The notes under the pieces are model-generated. The model worked only from the letters and a program-made list of their open reading frames with translations, was not told the origin of the DNA and searched no databases. From Perkinsus olseni (taxonomy: Eukaryota > Perkinsozoa > Perkinsida), in contig JABANN010000026.1 in assembly GCA_013115125.1 (NCBI GenBank), positions 57,163-121,162 of the forward strand: DNA of 64,000 nucleotides. Direction: 5' to 3'. Position 1 is the stretch's first letter. Each line of letters starts with the position of its first letter. A program made the translations under genes and the position numbers. Positions 33,740 through 45,247 of this stretch are shown here, in pieces.

Positions 33740-36700
33740 TTACACGATGCAACCTTGGGACTCGAACCACTTCCGGTGCTGAAGAGGGACCATACCACGC
33801 GCGGTAGGCTTGAATCCGGCTGAGCCGATGACTTGATCATAGGAGATATGCTTCACAGCCAGGTGACGCTCACTTCGAGGAGGAAGAACCCAAGTGTTAG
33901 TGCGAAGTTTATGATCAAGCCCTTGGATCTCAATAGTTCTACTGATCTGATCACCTGAGAGGAAACGAGCAGCATAAATCAGTAACACCGGCTCATCGTC
34001 AGGAGCCCGAGTGGGATCCAACTCTTTGTAGACCACCCAGTGAACGTTGGCTTCAAGCTCAGTAAGACGAATGCCATTAGGCAGAGAAGAACTCGCGCTG
34101 GTGGAGAAGGAGGTACGCACGGGCTCAGTTGCGAATTCTAGGGCATCGCGATCCATATCACTATGGTATAGGACCAGCTGGTTCAGAGATACTGGCTTGT
34201 CTAATCCCTCTAAATAGAGGATCGTTGGGTTAACTGAGTCACGCCTGGCGATTGTGAAGGGCCCAGAAAGCGCTCTTTTGCCATCTATGATCTGTGATAG
34301 CAATACTTGTTGGCCGGGAAGTAGACCGAGGTTCACATCGGACCCAGCAAGGACCTTAACCTCCTCACAGAGGCTCCTCTCGGCCCTGGAGACTAAATAG
34401 TTCTCCAGCGTCGTGGACAGGAAGCTGTGGAAACTGAGCCAGAGCTCCTGAATCTGGTCGGGATCCAATTTCCTATCTGAGGTGGGAGGTGACATAAAGT
34501 TAGGAGGTTCCAACGCATGAGATAGTTCCATTGGAGTCAGACCGAAGCCGCCTTTTATTGGCGAAGTATTATGCACTATTGCGTAACTTAGAGCACTTTG
34601 CCACCACGGCAAGGGGCACGGAGCAAGGTTCTTCTCTACACGGACGGCTTCCTTGATGTCCCTAATGAGCCTCTCAACTTTCCCTTGGCACTCCGGGCGT
34701 CTCGGAATGCCTAGCTTCAGACTTGATGACCAAGCAGACACAAAGACCCGGAGAGCTTGGCTGTCATGGGCAGGGCACGCATCAAGTTGGATGGCTTCAG
34801 GAACACCGTATGTGCTGAACCATATCGTGAGGGCCCCGATGACATCTCGAGCAGATGTTGATGCAGTGGGGACAACGAGACAAATATTAGTGCACTCGCA
34901 GATCATCACGCATAGATACTCTGCCCCCCATGGGCTGGGTTCTGATTCCGAGTCCCTATGGAAGGGACCCGCAAAGTCCAATTGGATGGTTCGGAACCTC
35001 TGCTGCCACCTCCTTGAGACTGTCGGTGCATTAGCAATGGCGGTGTGGTGTTTAGCCAGTTGACATGTACGACAGGATTTCAGCATTTTTGATATGTATT
35101 TGGTCATCCCATCCCACCAGAAGCTCACACCTTTAGGGGCATGCCTAAGTGAGTGTAGAACCCGCTGTAGGCTCTTGTGGAATGATATGAGAGGGTGGTC
35201 GTGGTGGAGGAAAACCGCCCAAGCCCTTGCCCGCTTGGTTGGTAGATACACTCGCCACCGAACTTCTGACTCACTAGGATCACTTACTATCAGGAGCTCC
35301 TCTGCCGAATCCCAGCTTAGATATTGTCCATGAACACCCCCTGCGCATACTTTGCTGACCCTGTCTGGCACAGAATCCACATAGTCTAAGGCTCTTAGGC
35401 AAGAGAGCACTTCGTTCAGGGGAAGGTCGAATATGGATTGCTGCTGCGTGAATGTGTGGCATGCGAGAGCCTCGCGCACATGATCAAGGATTTCGGCTTC
35501 TGAAAGGTCTCCTATGCCCCCCAAGGAGTCGAATCTTTGAACGTCTCTTGCATCGGCCTCGGTTACTGGAAGCATGGCGTCATTGCTTACTAAGGTGAAG
35601 ACAGTGTCATCGTTACTCTCAGCGGCAGCAGCATCGGAGTGAGATTCTTGCGTTGGGGCTATGGCGGTTCGGGTCAACCCTGTGTATGGGTTGTGCGAGT
35701 TTGGACAAACTGTCACATCTCCGTTCGTGTCGGTCACGATCATGGTGAGGTCGTCTTTACTGCCATGCCCCGCATTTGCCGTGGCTTTAGCCTTCCCTAG
35801 CGGAGAGAGCTGAGGAATAGACTTCAGGGCTCTACTTAAGAAATCCGCCCTCGTGTTTTCTGATCCTTTGATATGACTTATTTGGACCTCGCAGTTGTGG
35901 TCCTCCTTGAGTGTTTCAACGATCGCTCTCATGGACGACTGGAGCCGTTGAATCTCAATGGTCTCGATGTTGTGTGCTTTCGGTGGCTTATCCGAAGCCC
36001 AAGCAACTGCGCTAGAGTTATCACTGAAGACGCGGACTTCGGTTATATTCCTCCTAAGGATATTGACCCAATACAGGACCCGCTGGAGGACACGTAGCAT
36101 TGGTAAACATTCTTTCCTGTTGATGTGCCAGGATCGTTCGTTGTCCCCGTATTCCTCTGCTGTCTCTTCAAGGACATAGGGGGCTTGGCAGGTCTTGGCG
36201 GGTTCCTCAAAGCCCACTAGGTGGACGGAGAAACCGTAGCCGCTTCCAGAAGCGTCACAGTATGCTTCGATAGATGCGTATTCGGGAGGAGCGTTATAGT
36301 GCTTGCAATCGTCGGTCATGTCAGCATTAGACAGATCGAGGAGGTATTGCAGGATGCCCATCTGTTTGGGGGTCAGGTTCCAGCGTCTATTCCATCCGAA
36401 TTTTGTATTTCCACCTTCGGATTTTCCGAACCAGCGTCTTATCCTGTTGGCAACGAGTCTAGCTACAGGATGTAGCTTCATCGGATCATATCTATGACCC
36501 GCGATTGCGAAGGCAAGGCGGCGAGTCATAGACTCTTGGATAGTTAACGCATCGGGTGGTATAGGGACACATTGGATGACAAGTTGGCGGAACTCATTCA
36601 CCGACCACCACGCGCCGAGGTGACGAACCGGTGCGGCTGTGGTTGAGAGTTCGTCATGCTTATCCGCTGGAAATTCTCCTCCGACTAATAACGCTGCATG

Positions 36701-39232
36701 GGAAAGGATCTCGATGAGGAGTCTGCACTTCTCCTCATCCCCGAATATGCAGAGATCATCGTAGAAAATGACGATGGTGACCCCGGGGATAAGGTTGTTT
36801 GCCTCGCGAACATCACGCAGTTTGACGTCCTTGCCAAGGAAAACCGACAGTGATGCGTTCAGCAAGGTCAATATTTGCCCATTAAGGGCTGATGGACCGC
36901 AAGAAATTCCAAATATAACCCTATTGGTAAAATAGTTTTGGCCGTTACATCGAATCCTCAATACCCTATTTCCACCTAATCTCAGCTTATAAAAAGCTTT
37001 TTGTAAGTCGACGAAGTGTAGGGCATCTCCTGGAGAGTAATTCCCCCTGATCGTATCCAGGCATTCCCCGACAGCTTGACCGCAATATGAAGATCGTGGA
37101 ATTCTCTTGTTCAACTCTCTTGCATCCGAACACAACCTTATTTTGGTCGACTTGAAGGTGCTTTGGAGTAAGGGAAAGGATACTATTTCATCAGGAAGTA
37201 CGAGAGCTCTCTCAGCAGGGACCGGCGGGTTAGGGTCGTTTTCCTTCCACCACCATCCGGGATCGGTCAGTTTCCTCAGTTCCGAGTCGGATATCTCCAG
37301 TTGGTCTGTGGATAGTTTGTCGAACATACTAATGCTGTAGTCGAAGGACTGATTCTTTCCTGTCGATATTGAGTCCATGTCCCAGTGTACTTCGTAAGTC
37401 CATCTCTGTTGAGCCGTGTCTCTCAATTCCGCACTCTCTAGAGTGCGGAGAGTACCCAGGAACTTTTTCCCGCCTGGGAGAGAATGGTACACGCCGACTT
37501 GTTCTGCGAGCTTTTGCTCTACAGCGGACCTCAGGACATCTGAGTTTGCAAGTCTGAGGTCTACTATGTCAGGTTCATTGGTAGGGAGTTGTATGGTTAT
37601 TCCGTAGTTCCGCAGATCTGAGTAACCGATGTTCACATCCAGTCCTGCAGGAAGGCTGGCAACCCCTTCAGGCAGGATCCAACATTCCTGTTGGACTTCA
37701 TAGCCACGGAAAAGGATACAAAGACTGGTTGTCCTTTCAAGGCGGGTTGACGAGGCAAGCCCGCTCACCTGGCGTGGCCGCGAGTGCGTGGTGCTCTCGA
37801 TATGATCTATTCCGAGTTTGAGTGCTATGTTCTTGAGAGTGGACTCATTGACTATTGACAGCGATGCCATTGAGTCAAAGCCACATTTGATGGGAATCTT
37901 TCTACCACCTCTGAAACTCACTATTGCGGTTCCGACAAGGAGGTCGTACCCTTTGTCACTTACTGAGGCAACGCAACCATTCTTTGAGTAAGCAGAGAAA
38001 TGACTAGAGAAACTCTTACAAGACTTAAAGTGATGTGAACTATCACCACACAGAATACACTGTTTGCGATTCATTCTGTGCATAAGATCAACCATGTTAA
38101 CATTATGGTGTTCAGCAACCTTCCGAATATAGGAGGGTGGATTGAAACCCCGCGGCGCCCTGACGGTCTCATCAATTTCCTTCCTTGGTACAATACGTAC
38201 CTGGGAGTCTGCTGTTGAAGATGAAGGCTCTTTATCATTTCCCTCCAAAGGGTTGGATGTATCCTCCTTGCGGAACTTGCTGCTGCGGGAACCTGACTCT
38301 GGTCCTTCACGAGAGCGCTTCATATTCAGAAACATCTCCAGTGAAGTATATTTGGCCTCATAGGCCGCATCAGAGAGTATCCGTACAACGTCCTCAGGAG
38401 ATTTAGCATCACGAACTTTCCTCATCACTAGCAGAAGGGATTCACGCTGGTATCTCCAGCGTTTACTCGATGCAATCAACTCAATGAGTAGAAGCCTCCT
38501 GAAAGGCCACTTCAGATCTATACCTTCCTCATGATCCTTGATAGCATCAACAATCTCGCGCTCACGGGCAAACAGTTTGTTCCATGGTTGGAACTCAGAT
38601 TTACTTGGCAGGCCAACATACTCTCTCATCAGAAGGACCGGGTTGTACTTTTGGGGCTGTTCAACAGAACTTAGAGCAGTCAAGTCCTTCTTTGCTTGTT
38701 CAACCATAGTTCTGCAGCCCTTAGTGAAACGTAGGAAGATCGCCGCCATATCCTCCGCTGTGGTGGTCTCCTTGATAGACTTCCAAGCAGTGAGGCATGG
38801 GCTCTTACCACCCTCACGCGAGTTAGCATGACGTTGCGCACCATTAGCAATCTGGTCAGCGATGGTACGTGGGGCCAATAACGTTATCGCTAAGAGTATC
38901 AGCGGCGCTGGATCCATCGGACTACTCGAAACTGACTGGTAGAGCTTCTCCATAATGAACTTGTAGTTCCACGTCTTTGCAGACCCACGTGTAACCATAG
39001 GGAATGGGTAAGCATCCGGATGGGGAACAACATCCCACGATCTAGCCCAGGCGAATAACCTGGGCAGTTGATAACCTCCGAACAGCCGAGAGAATATCCC
39101 TTTTGAGTTCACGTGCTGAATTATCCGACCATTCGAAGCTCGACGACTGGTCCGACTCGCTGGAGAGTTTCCGCACCAGCCTGGCTGATTCAATACTCGA
39201 CTTAGCAGGAGTTGATTACCCTTTCGTACCAC
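33740..39232 (-). mobile_element. Ty3/Gypsy-type retrotransposon, intact fused gag-pol ORF
   Basis: One uninterrupted frame of 1830 codons. The likely true start is the Met at 38998 (MVTRGSAKTW); the 78 upstream codons overlap the 45-bp repeat. Domains by rough residue number from 39232: a gag-like helical region (100-310), a CCHC zinc knuckle CILCGDSSHHFKSC (about 391), an aspartic protease GFDSMASLS (about 452), reverse transcriptase with VDLQKAFYKLRL and FYDDLCIFG (about 825), RNase H AYCDASGSG (about 991), RKECLPMLR and FSDNSSAVAW, and integrase. The integrase has an HH-CC finger ending CRTCQLAK (about 1389) and a catalytic triad in IQLDFAGPF, QLDACPAHD and QGKVERLIRD. The order PR-RT-RH-IN, with a Gypsy-like finger and integrase, fits Ty3/Gypsy. 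The absence of any stop or frameshift suggests a young, possibly active copy. I found no clear LTR pair; primer-binding and polypurine sites were not identified. Confidence 0.88.
39070..39114 (+). repeat. 45-bp direct repeat, right copy
   Basis: Exact match to 33333-33377. On the plus strand the frame continues past it without a stop for about 135 codons (AELSDHSKLDDWSDSLESF, then SLADSILDLAGVD), consistent with host coding sequence resuming after the element. Confidence 0.85.
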
Positions 39233-39905
39233 TCCTCAAACCAACTCAACTTTGTTACAAAATCTTTGTATCATCACTCCCCCACATGGTGATATATAAA
39301 GTGCGAGCGGGTTGTGGCCCACAACCCACAACTTGTGGGTTACTTGTTAACTGCCGAGCCCTACGAACTTGTGTGGTTCTTTTTTCTTCTTCTTTATCAT
39401 TTTTGTCTACCGTCAGGGGCTCGTCATCAGCGCCTATCGCTATCACAGTCGCAGAAGCAGTAGAAGGACGGCATGGGAATGGGGAGGAGGCAGCAGCAGT
39501 GGACGCGGAGGACGGTGTGACCGAATAGAGGTAAACCCCCTCACAAAATAATAGAACATGCAGTACTTTTTGATTTTTCTGTTATAACTGTGACTCAGGT
39601 TGTGAGATTTCGTGAGTGAGGGTATCACTTATGTAGAAACAAAAATATATCAGAGTCATTTCAATATTCGCTCGCCCTAGTAAAATTTCTGAAACGGTCA
39701 ATTTTTCCGCGCTTCCAAAAAAAATAGAACACCATCTCGTAGTCTGAGACTCAGACGGATCCGTAATGATCACAGAGTGACTATTCGCATATGTCTCGCG
39801 CTAAAGCTATTACTCCGCATACACTGGGACTCATCCGTATCATGGGAAGCACTCGCCTACCGAATGGCGAGGCTCAATAAATTCCTCCATTGCCTTAAGT
39901 CTTCC

Positions 39906-39928
39906 TGGCAATCATTGTGAGATTGCCA
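39906..39928. repeat. Perfect 8-bp hairpin
   Basis: TGGCAATC and GATTGCCA flank a 7-nt loop. A further TGGCAAT occurs about 25 bases downstream. Confidence 0.5.
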
Positions 39929-40000
39929 GCTGCCACGAGGTATCCAGGCATCTGGCAATTACGAGGAGCGCAATTGAGCACTCTCGTCGGTTGCTTCCTA

Positions 40001-40035
40001 CTTATCGATGATAGGAACTTCCTATCATCGATAAG
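40001..40035. repeat. Perfect 16-bp hairpin
   Basis: The arms begin CTTATCGATGATAGGA and pair exactly with TCCTATCATCGATAAG across a 3-nt loop (ACT). It is the strongest simple inverted repeat seen in the window and intergenic. It may be a transcription-end hairpin, a small RNA precursor or a remnant inverted-repeat element. Confidence 0.7.
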
Positions 40036-40481
40036 TTTCTTTGTGAGGAATCACTGAGGATCTATCGCAGGGGGACGAGTCGTTATGTCTTCATGTTTAT
40101 GCGATTACGGTATATGGATACTGACTCCGTCCTTTGTGTTACGCTGAGCCAGAGATTGTGAGGTTTGTAATCATAAAAGTGAATAGCAAGACGAGGTCTA
40201 TCATCTCCACTACTAGTTCGAGCTCACCAATCATGGGGCCACAACAGTATGAACATGCACACATATGCGTGACGCACGGTGCGTCGAGCAACTCCTTCCT
40301 CTTACACTTGCTTAAACTCAACGATTTGAGACCTCCACTGATTCAGTGGCACTGAACAACCGAGAATGCTGTGATGACTCATCACTGATGAGAAAAGTCC
40401 CTCTGCAAGGGACATACACGCTGGACATATAAGGGACAGGTGTCAAAATGTAAAGCTTTTTGTTAACAACTCTGGGGTTTT

Positions 40482-40553
40482 AAGAGGTAAGAATTCCTGC
40501 GGCAGGAATCCTGCCTGGCACGCAGGAGACCCGGGTCCAATTCCCGGACGTAG
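40482..40553 (+). pseudogene. tRNA-derived element with intact anticodon and T arms
   Basis: There is a perfect 5-bp anticodon arm (CCTGC/GCAGG around CTGGCAC; U33, anticodon GGC) and a perfect 5-bp T-arm (CCGGG/CCCGG around TCCAATT). The 5' half is replaced by an 8-bp hairpin (ATTCCTGC/GCAGGAAT), and the acceptor stem is missing. The 3' half and the GGTAAGAATTC segment resemble tRNA-Gly or tRNA-Asp. Confidence 0.6.
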
Positions 40554-40580
40554 AATGGTCTGAGCTAGTCTCTGAACCTG

Positions 40581-42940
40581 CTACTGAATCGTTTGTGCTA
40601 CAGCGAGCATCCCCCTGTCTTCGTGGTAGAGAATATGGCAGTGAAGGACGATGCCACCCGTGAAATCGACCGACCAAAATCTCACAGTCACGCCATGCGC
40701 GCTGAAGTTGAATTCGCCAATAGTATCGTACCTATGCTGGGTATCTAGCAGGACGCGAACATCGCAGTGGTCTACTCACCAACTCCCCATGATGAAACCG
40801 GCCTCCTCAGCTTCATGTTTGCTGGCATTACTACGAAATCTTACAATTTGTACAGGATAGGTATGCATGTGCACTGGGTGCTTCCAGTCCCCTGTCTCGT
40901 AGACCCACTCGTTCAAGTCGCCTAGATGCATTTGAGTGAGGTAGTCGGTGGCGGACGTGAAAGATTTGCCATTCACTGCGCGGTTCCCGACTATGTCCCG
41001 GGCAGCGTTGAAATTAAATACCGAGAGGACTATGAAAAGAATAACTGCTGCTACTAACACCGTAACCATCAATGCCTCAACGATACGGAATCGGCAGCGT
41101 TTCGCTTGCAGTTTTACACATCCAAATCCTCTCAAACAGAGGAACACGAGCCACGTACATAAGAGGAGCCCCACGAAGATGGCAAGGCCGGCGAAGAGCC
41201 AACCTAGAAAGGTTGGCGATGGAAAGGGAGGAAGGTAGCCCCCGAACTTGAGGTGAAACGGGGGGGAAGTCGAGGAGAGATTCCTGGTATCCGTCAGGTA
41301 TCTCGCAGTGGGCTCCGGGTAACGTGGTGGCGTTGGCGATCCAGAGACCGAGGAGACCGGAACCACGCTGAGGATCTCTCCGGCATACCAATAGTTGTCG
41401 GGACTCTTGTGCCTCACACCGACAAACTGCACATGCTGACCAGCATTATCGCAACGTAGAGCAATGTCACGGCGAGAAGCGGGAACAAGGACAAACGACG
41501 TAACCGTCCTGGACCCTCCCGTCAGAGGTACCCCGTCTGTGCCAATCACCTAACAAGAATCGCAACTTGCTAGTACTTCCTTCTAAGAACGACCTTCTCT
41601 ATGGAGGTCGGGGCAGGCGGCGGAACCAGGTGCCCGCTCAAGATGCTCACCCTCATCTCACAGGCTCCAGTTGGTAGAATGGTGATATTCACATGCGCAG
41701 CCACGGGCGGATGAATGAATCGGAGGACGCCCCATTCCTTCAGAGGGACTTGGATTGAGGGCGCTGAGGCAGATCAAAGTGTCGATCAGACTGGGCTCAG
41801 CATCAGTCTTGTTGCGACAACGAATGCCCACAACCCCTACTCACTAACGAGGCCGTTCACGAGGTACTTCGAGAACGCCGGTTCGGTAGACTCCCGAGAA
41901 GCGATTTGCTCCGGCCTTAGCGAGCTTGGTGGTCCGTTGATGTCCCCGGCCTCATGGCTGTAGAATGGCCAATCCACACCTGATTCGCGAGGATCGATCT
42001 GGCTTGAGGTACTGGATAGCGAGTTCGAAGAGAAGCCATCTGCAAATGTAATTAGACTTTAGGCACCGCGATGCGATGGAGAGACCGAGTCTTGGTGAAA
42101 GGCACTCTCACCTTGTGCATCCGCCGTGGGCTTCGGCTCCAGTTTGTAGCAGTTAAAGCAGACGTGGCCCAACACCAAATTTTCCTCAAAGGGAAATTCC
42201 TTCTTACCGTTCCTGAGGCAACAGCAACTGCTTACCGACACTAGTTTAGCCACTACCGATCTTACGCAGGGCCTACGATGAGAGCCCCAGCAAGACCTTG
42301 GCCGACTTGTACATTAGTACTACCATGCAGATGGGCGTGATACATGTACGTACCTGGGAAGCCGGCAGTGGTGAGCGCCTAATACGAGATGACTAAAGGA
42401 AGGGCCGTGCCCGAATGCAGATATATACACTCACCGTGTACGTGATCCTGAGGGATGTGATAGACGTAGGTGAGATTGTCGCCTGGCTGGCATGACAGAA
42501 ATATATTGTCCTCGTCTGGAGATACATGCATACCATGGACGTGCAGATTAGTGGCGTTTAACTGAGATGAAAAAAATCACCCTCTTTTCGACGTGCGGTG
42601 TTCAGGCTCACTCTTCCCACGTGGTTACTGTGATATTTTCCCTCGGGTGGCTTCAACTTGTTCACGATGTTGATGCGGAGCGTATCACCAGGTGATACCC
42701 GTATGGTCGGGCCGACCAGTCGGCCGTTGTAGACTCTTGGGCGCCAGTGCTGTATTCCAACCTGTCATGTACCGTTGCGAGGCAGAGGAATCCCGCAGAA
42801 GAGCATCGTCGACCTACACTTTCCATCAGCTGTGGCCCAGCTAGGTCGAGGATGAGGTCATGCTCTATGAGTGTTGAATACAGTTGCTGCAGCAGGGACG
42901 TCGCAGAAGCGATGAACTGCACGAGGTGGCGGAAGCGCAT
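40581..42940 (-). CDS. Multicopper oxidase with an internal two-helix membrane insert
   Basis: Multicopper oxidases couple one-electron oxidation of a substrate to four-electron reduction of oxygen. Exons in order: a hydrophobic N-terminus (MRFRHLVQFIASATSLL, start uncertain), RVYNGRLVGPTIRVSPGD, the first copper site VHGMHVSPDEDNIF and GTYMYHAHLHGSTNVQVG then GLAGALIVG, a domain-2 stretch with FSKYLVNGLVS, and LPTGACEMRVSILSG. A single exon (41549-40776) carries IGTDGVPLTGG, two transmembrane helices (residues 114-139 and 158-179 of that exon) with a basic loop between them, then AVNGKSF and the T1/trinuclear site HPVHMHTYPVQIV. The last exon reads FSAHGVTVRFW and HCHILYHEDRGM, with a Met axial ligand, ending in TAG at 40583-40581. 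All four His motifs of a working enzyme are visible. The membrane hairpin between domains 2 and 3 is unusual. Splices at the 5' end are unresolved. Confidence 0.8.
41013..41210 (-). other. Two-helix membrane hairpin inside the multicopper oxidase
   Basis: The first helix is FLGWLFAGLAIFVGLLLCTW continuing to FLCL; the loop CVKLQAKRCRFR is strongly basic; the second helix is ALMVTVLVAAVILFIVLSVF. By the positive-inside rule the loop faces the cytosol, which places both copper-binding halves on the same outer side. Confidence 0.75.
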
Positions 42941-43759
42941 TCGAAGTGCGAAATGGCAAGCTGTGATGACTTTGAGCCCCCTGATGGGCCTACTTCAGGG
43001 AGCGATTCGTGCAATGATGAGATTTCGGCCTCGCGCATGCGCTCGAAACATCATATGAATGATCGTGCTCAGTTGATATGATTCTGGAAAGATCTTGCTT
43101 GACTCGTCATAGAGCCAAGCAACCGTTAGCATCAGAACATCCGTTAACGGGCGGCTCTCGGTGGAAAGCAACGTTCATGGAATCGGCGCACATGTCCCCG
43201 GCTGCACGCATGCTTATGATTTGTGAGCCACCAGGCAGTCAAGGTGGTTCCTGAATTATGGTCCCTACAGGCATTGCCACCATCTTGAGATCGAATCAGA
43301 GCCTCCCACTACGATCAGAAAAATGGTGGTCATACACTGTATCTCGATGTAGCCTCCTTCGCAAACATGGTCAACGATCTGCATACATACAATCTACATC
43401 ATTGCATGTGCTAGGTACTCTGGCGGTGGACAGTGCTCGAGGTACGAGACTGAGATATGACCTATATCATATTAGTGAGGCACAGTTCGGATCCTGGGAA
43501 GATTCATTGCAGAGGAAAAGCGTAGTTTCCCCGCGGCTTGAACGATGCCGCAGAGATCACCCTCTGGCGGAGCCGCGATTGGGACAGCAGCAAGCACAAG
43601 TTGTGCTGTACACGGGGCAGCCACGGTGATCCCGCAGGCTGCGGCTCGCAGCACCGTTTGCCGATTTGCAGTTCAGCGGTCAGATCGTTACTTAGGCGCC
43701 GCCCAATGGACGGATATGAACGTCGGAAATCACCGTCAGCAGGGTAGGTATGCGTCATA

Positions 43760-44020
43760 CCGCATGCGAATCCTGATCCGCGGCTGATCCAGAGTAAAAT
43801 CTCACACAGATGGATCAAGCGTTGATTCTCCCCAATATTATTCAGAGCTTTTCCTTCCTTTTCCTCATCACGATCAAGTGAGTGATTCACGGATCCGGCT
43901 CACTACCCGAGGATCAGAATCATTGTTGCAGGATCTGAGTCGGAGTTTCCGGACATTACTGTGATCCGGTTCAACGACCCAGATCGGGATCATCACTCCC
44001 ATCCGTGGATCAGGATCCGC
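43760..44020. repeat. GATC-rich degenerate repeat
   Basis: About a dozen GATC sites fall within 260 bases, where one is expected by chance, often as GGATCAGGATCCG-like or TGATCC/GGATCA units. It looks like a decayed short tandem array. Confidence 0.5.
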
Positions 44021-44224
44021 ATACTTACTCAGAATGGTCGGACCTACGCTGAGCCGCGCCTGACCAGAAGGGTCAGCTGAGCTGTCCGACGCCGGTGCGA
44101 AGTGGCACCCGAATTCTCCCACTGCAAGTCAGTGGGGTTCTGAGCTCGCTTGACCGAGATGACTCTAGCTGTGTTCATGTTACTCACCGGCCTCTGAATT
44201 TCGACTCCCGATTGAAACAGCTAC

Positions 44225-44243
44225 AGACTGTAGTCTACAGTCT
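44225..44243. repeat. Perfect 9-bp palindrome
   Basis: AGACTGTAG and CTACAGTCT flank a single T. Confidence 0.5.
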
Positions 44244-44259
44244 ATCCCGATTCTCACTA

Positions 44260-45247
44260 ACTGACAGCCGGGTACCGAGGTCTGGAGGTAGCCTCTCTCT
44301 TACCGAGCTTGTAGCCCGGCCCTTGGGGCATTCCAATGACGCAAACAGTCATGATAGTCCTCTTGTAAGCAGCCGCGCTAGCCAGCCCCTCAGCCGCTGC
44401 CAAGAGCTCGGCCTGCGGAAGCAGGTATAACAGACAATAAAAAAAGGTAACAGTGTGGATGGACAATAACCATTGATGATGAAGTATTGTGTCGTTCCTG
44501 TGTTTGTGTTATCTCTCGTGCAATTGATTTGTGTCGCAAAGCATATCGTAGCCTGCCGTCAGACGAGCCTTATGATTTGGATGAAATAAGTTGAACTTGT
44601 TATGAATTCTTCCTACAATGGGTGACAAGGAGGGAACAAGGAACTTCAACACAGTGGCACATCGTGCTTCTCTGAAGGTGAGGATTCTCTGGGTACACAA
44701 TTCGGCACGCTTCTTCCGCTTCACGGCAGCGAACAGCTGAGCGATGCCGAAGCAAACCAACGCCTTGACAGTCTGGATGCGGTTGTTACAGCCCGCAACT
44801 TAGGGGAGCAAAATTCCTTCCTTGCCTCCACTGGCCTGTCGCGGACGGTATTGCTGCCAGCAATTTGCTGCGGAATAAGTTGACAATATCCGTTTCATCA
44901 GTCGCGTTGGTTGAGAGACCCGAGACGAAATTGACAGTCGTTGGGATGATCTAACATAGGATCCTGAAGTGGCCGTCTACTCGTTCACCAGTGAGAGTGT
45001 CACAGGTTGACTCCAGGACCTCTACTGTATTCTGGGCGTATAGTGCACCTACAAGCTTTGTAGTGAAAAGCCCCTGACTCTGAAAGGTTGTTTTGAGAGC
45101 ATTGGCTAGACTTACTGGGTGTACAACGGTCACTTTGACCCCGAGGATCACTGCAAGGCCCCTGAAGGATAGTGGTGAGCAACGTTCATCCGACTCGTAA
45201 GCGGAAATGAACTCTCGAAACGCGACTAGTTTACAGGCAGCGCGCAC
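44260..45247 (-). CDS. Unrecognised multi-exon gene
   Basis: Consecutive minus-strand segments look coding: MRAACKLVAFREFISAYESD and RGLAVILGVKVTVVHPVSLA with LFTTKLVGALYAQNTVEVLE (45247-44951); then FVSGLSTNATDETDIVNLF and KLLAAIPSATGQWRQ; then CFGIAQLFAAVKRKKRAELC and CATVLKFLVPSLSPIVGRI; and AELLAAAEGLASAAAYKRTI with VCVIGMPQGPGYKLG near 44.3-44.4 kb. The segments are helical and mixed in charge, with no membrane helix. Splice joins and the stop are not resolved, and no family is recognised. Start at 45247 is the first Met of the open frame. Confidence 0.4.

Larger units (their letters stand above)
39233..40580. other. Intergenic stretch rich in hairpins
   Basis: No gene supported. A plus-strand open frame continuing from the 45-bp repeat ends at 39528. 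A polypyrimidine run of T and C lies near 39.38-39.40 kb. Three hairpins and a tRNA-derived element follow, listed separately. Confidence 0.4.
42941..44259. other. No gene recognised; contains a GATC-rich block
   Basis: No domain is seen in any frame. The block from about 43.76 to 44.02 kb is unusually rich in GATC (see separate entry). Confidence 0.4.

Noticed and set aside
34653-39100. Several plus-strand open frames of 60-136 codons
   Set aside because: All lie antisense to the retrotransposon gag-pol and show no domain.
33740-39232. BEL/Pao classification of the retrotransposon
   Set aside because: Domain order alone fits BEL/Pao too, but the integrase zinc finger (WWDGM, CRTCQLAK) and the catalytic core (PECQGKVERLIRD) match Ty3/Gypsy better.
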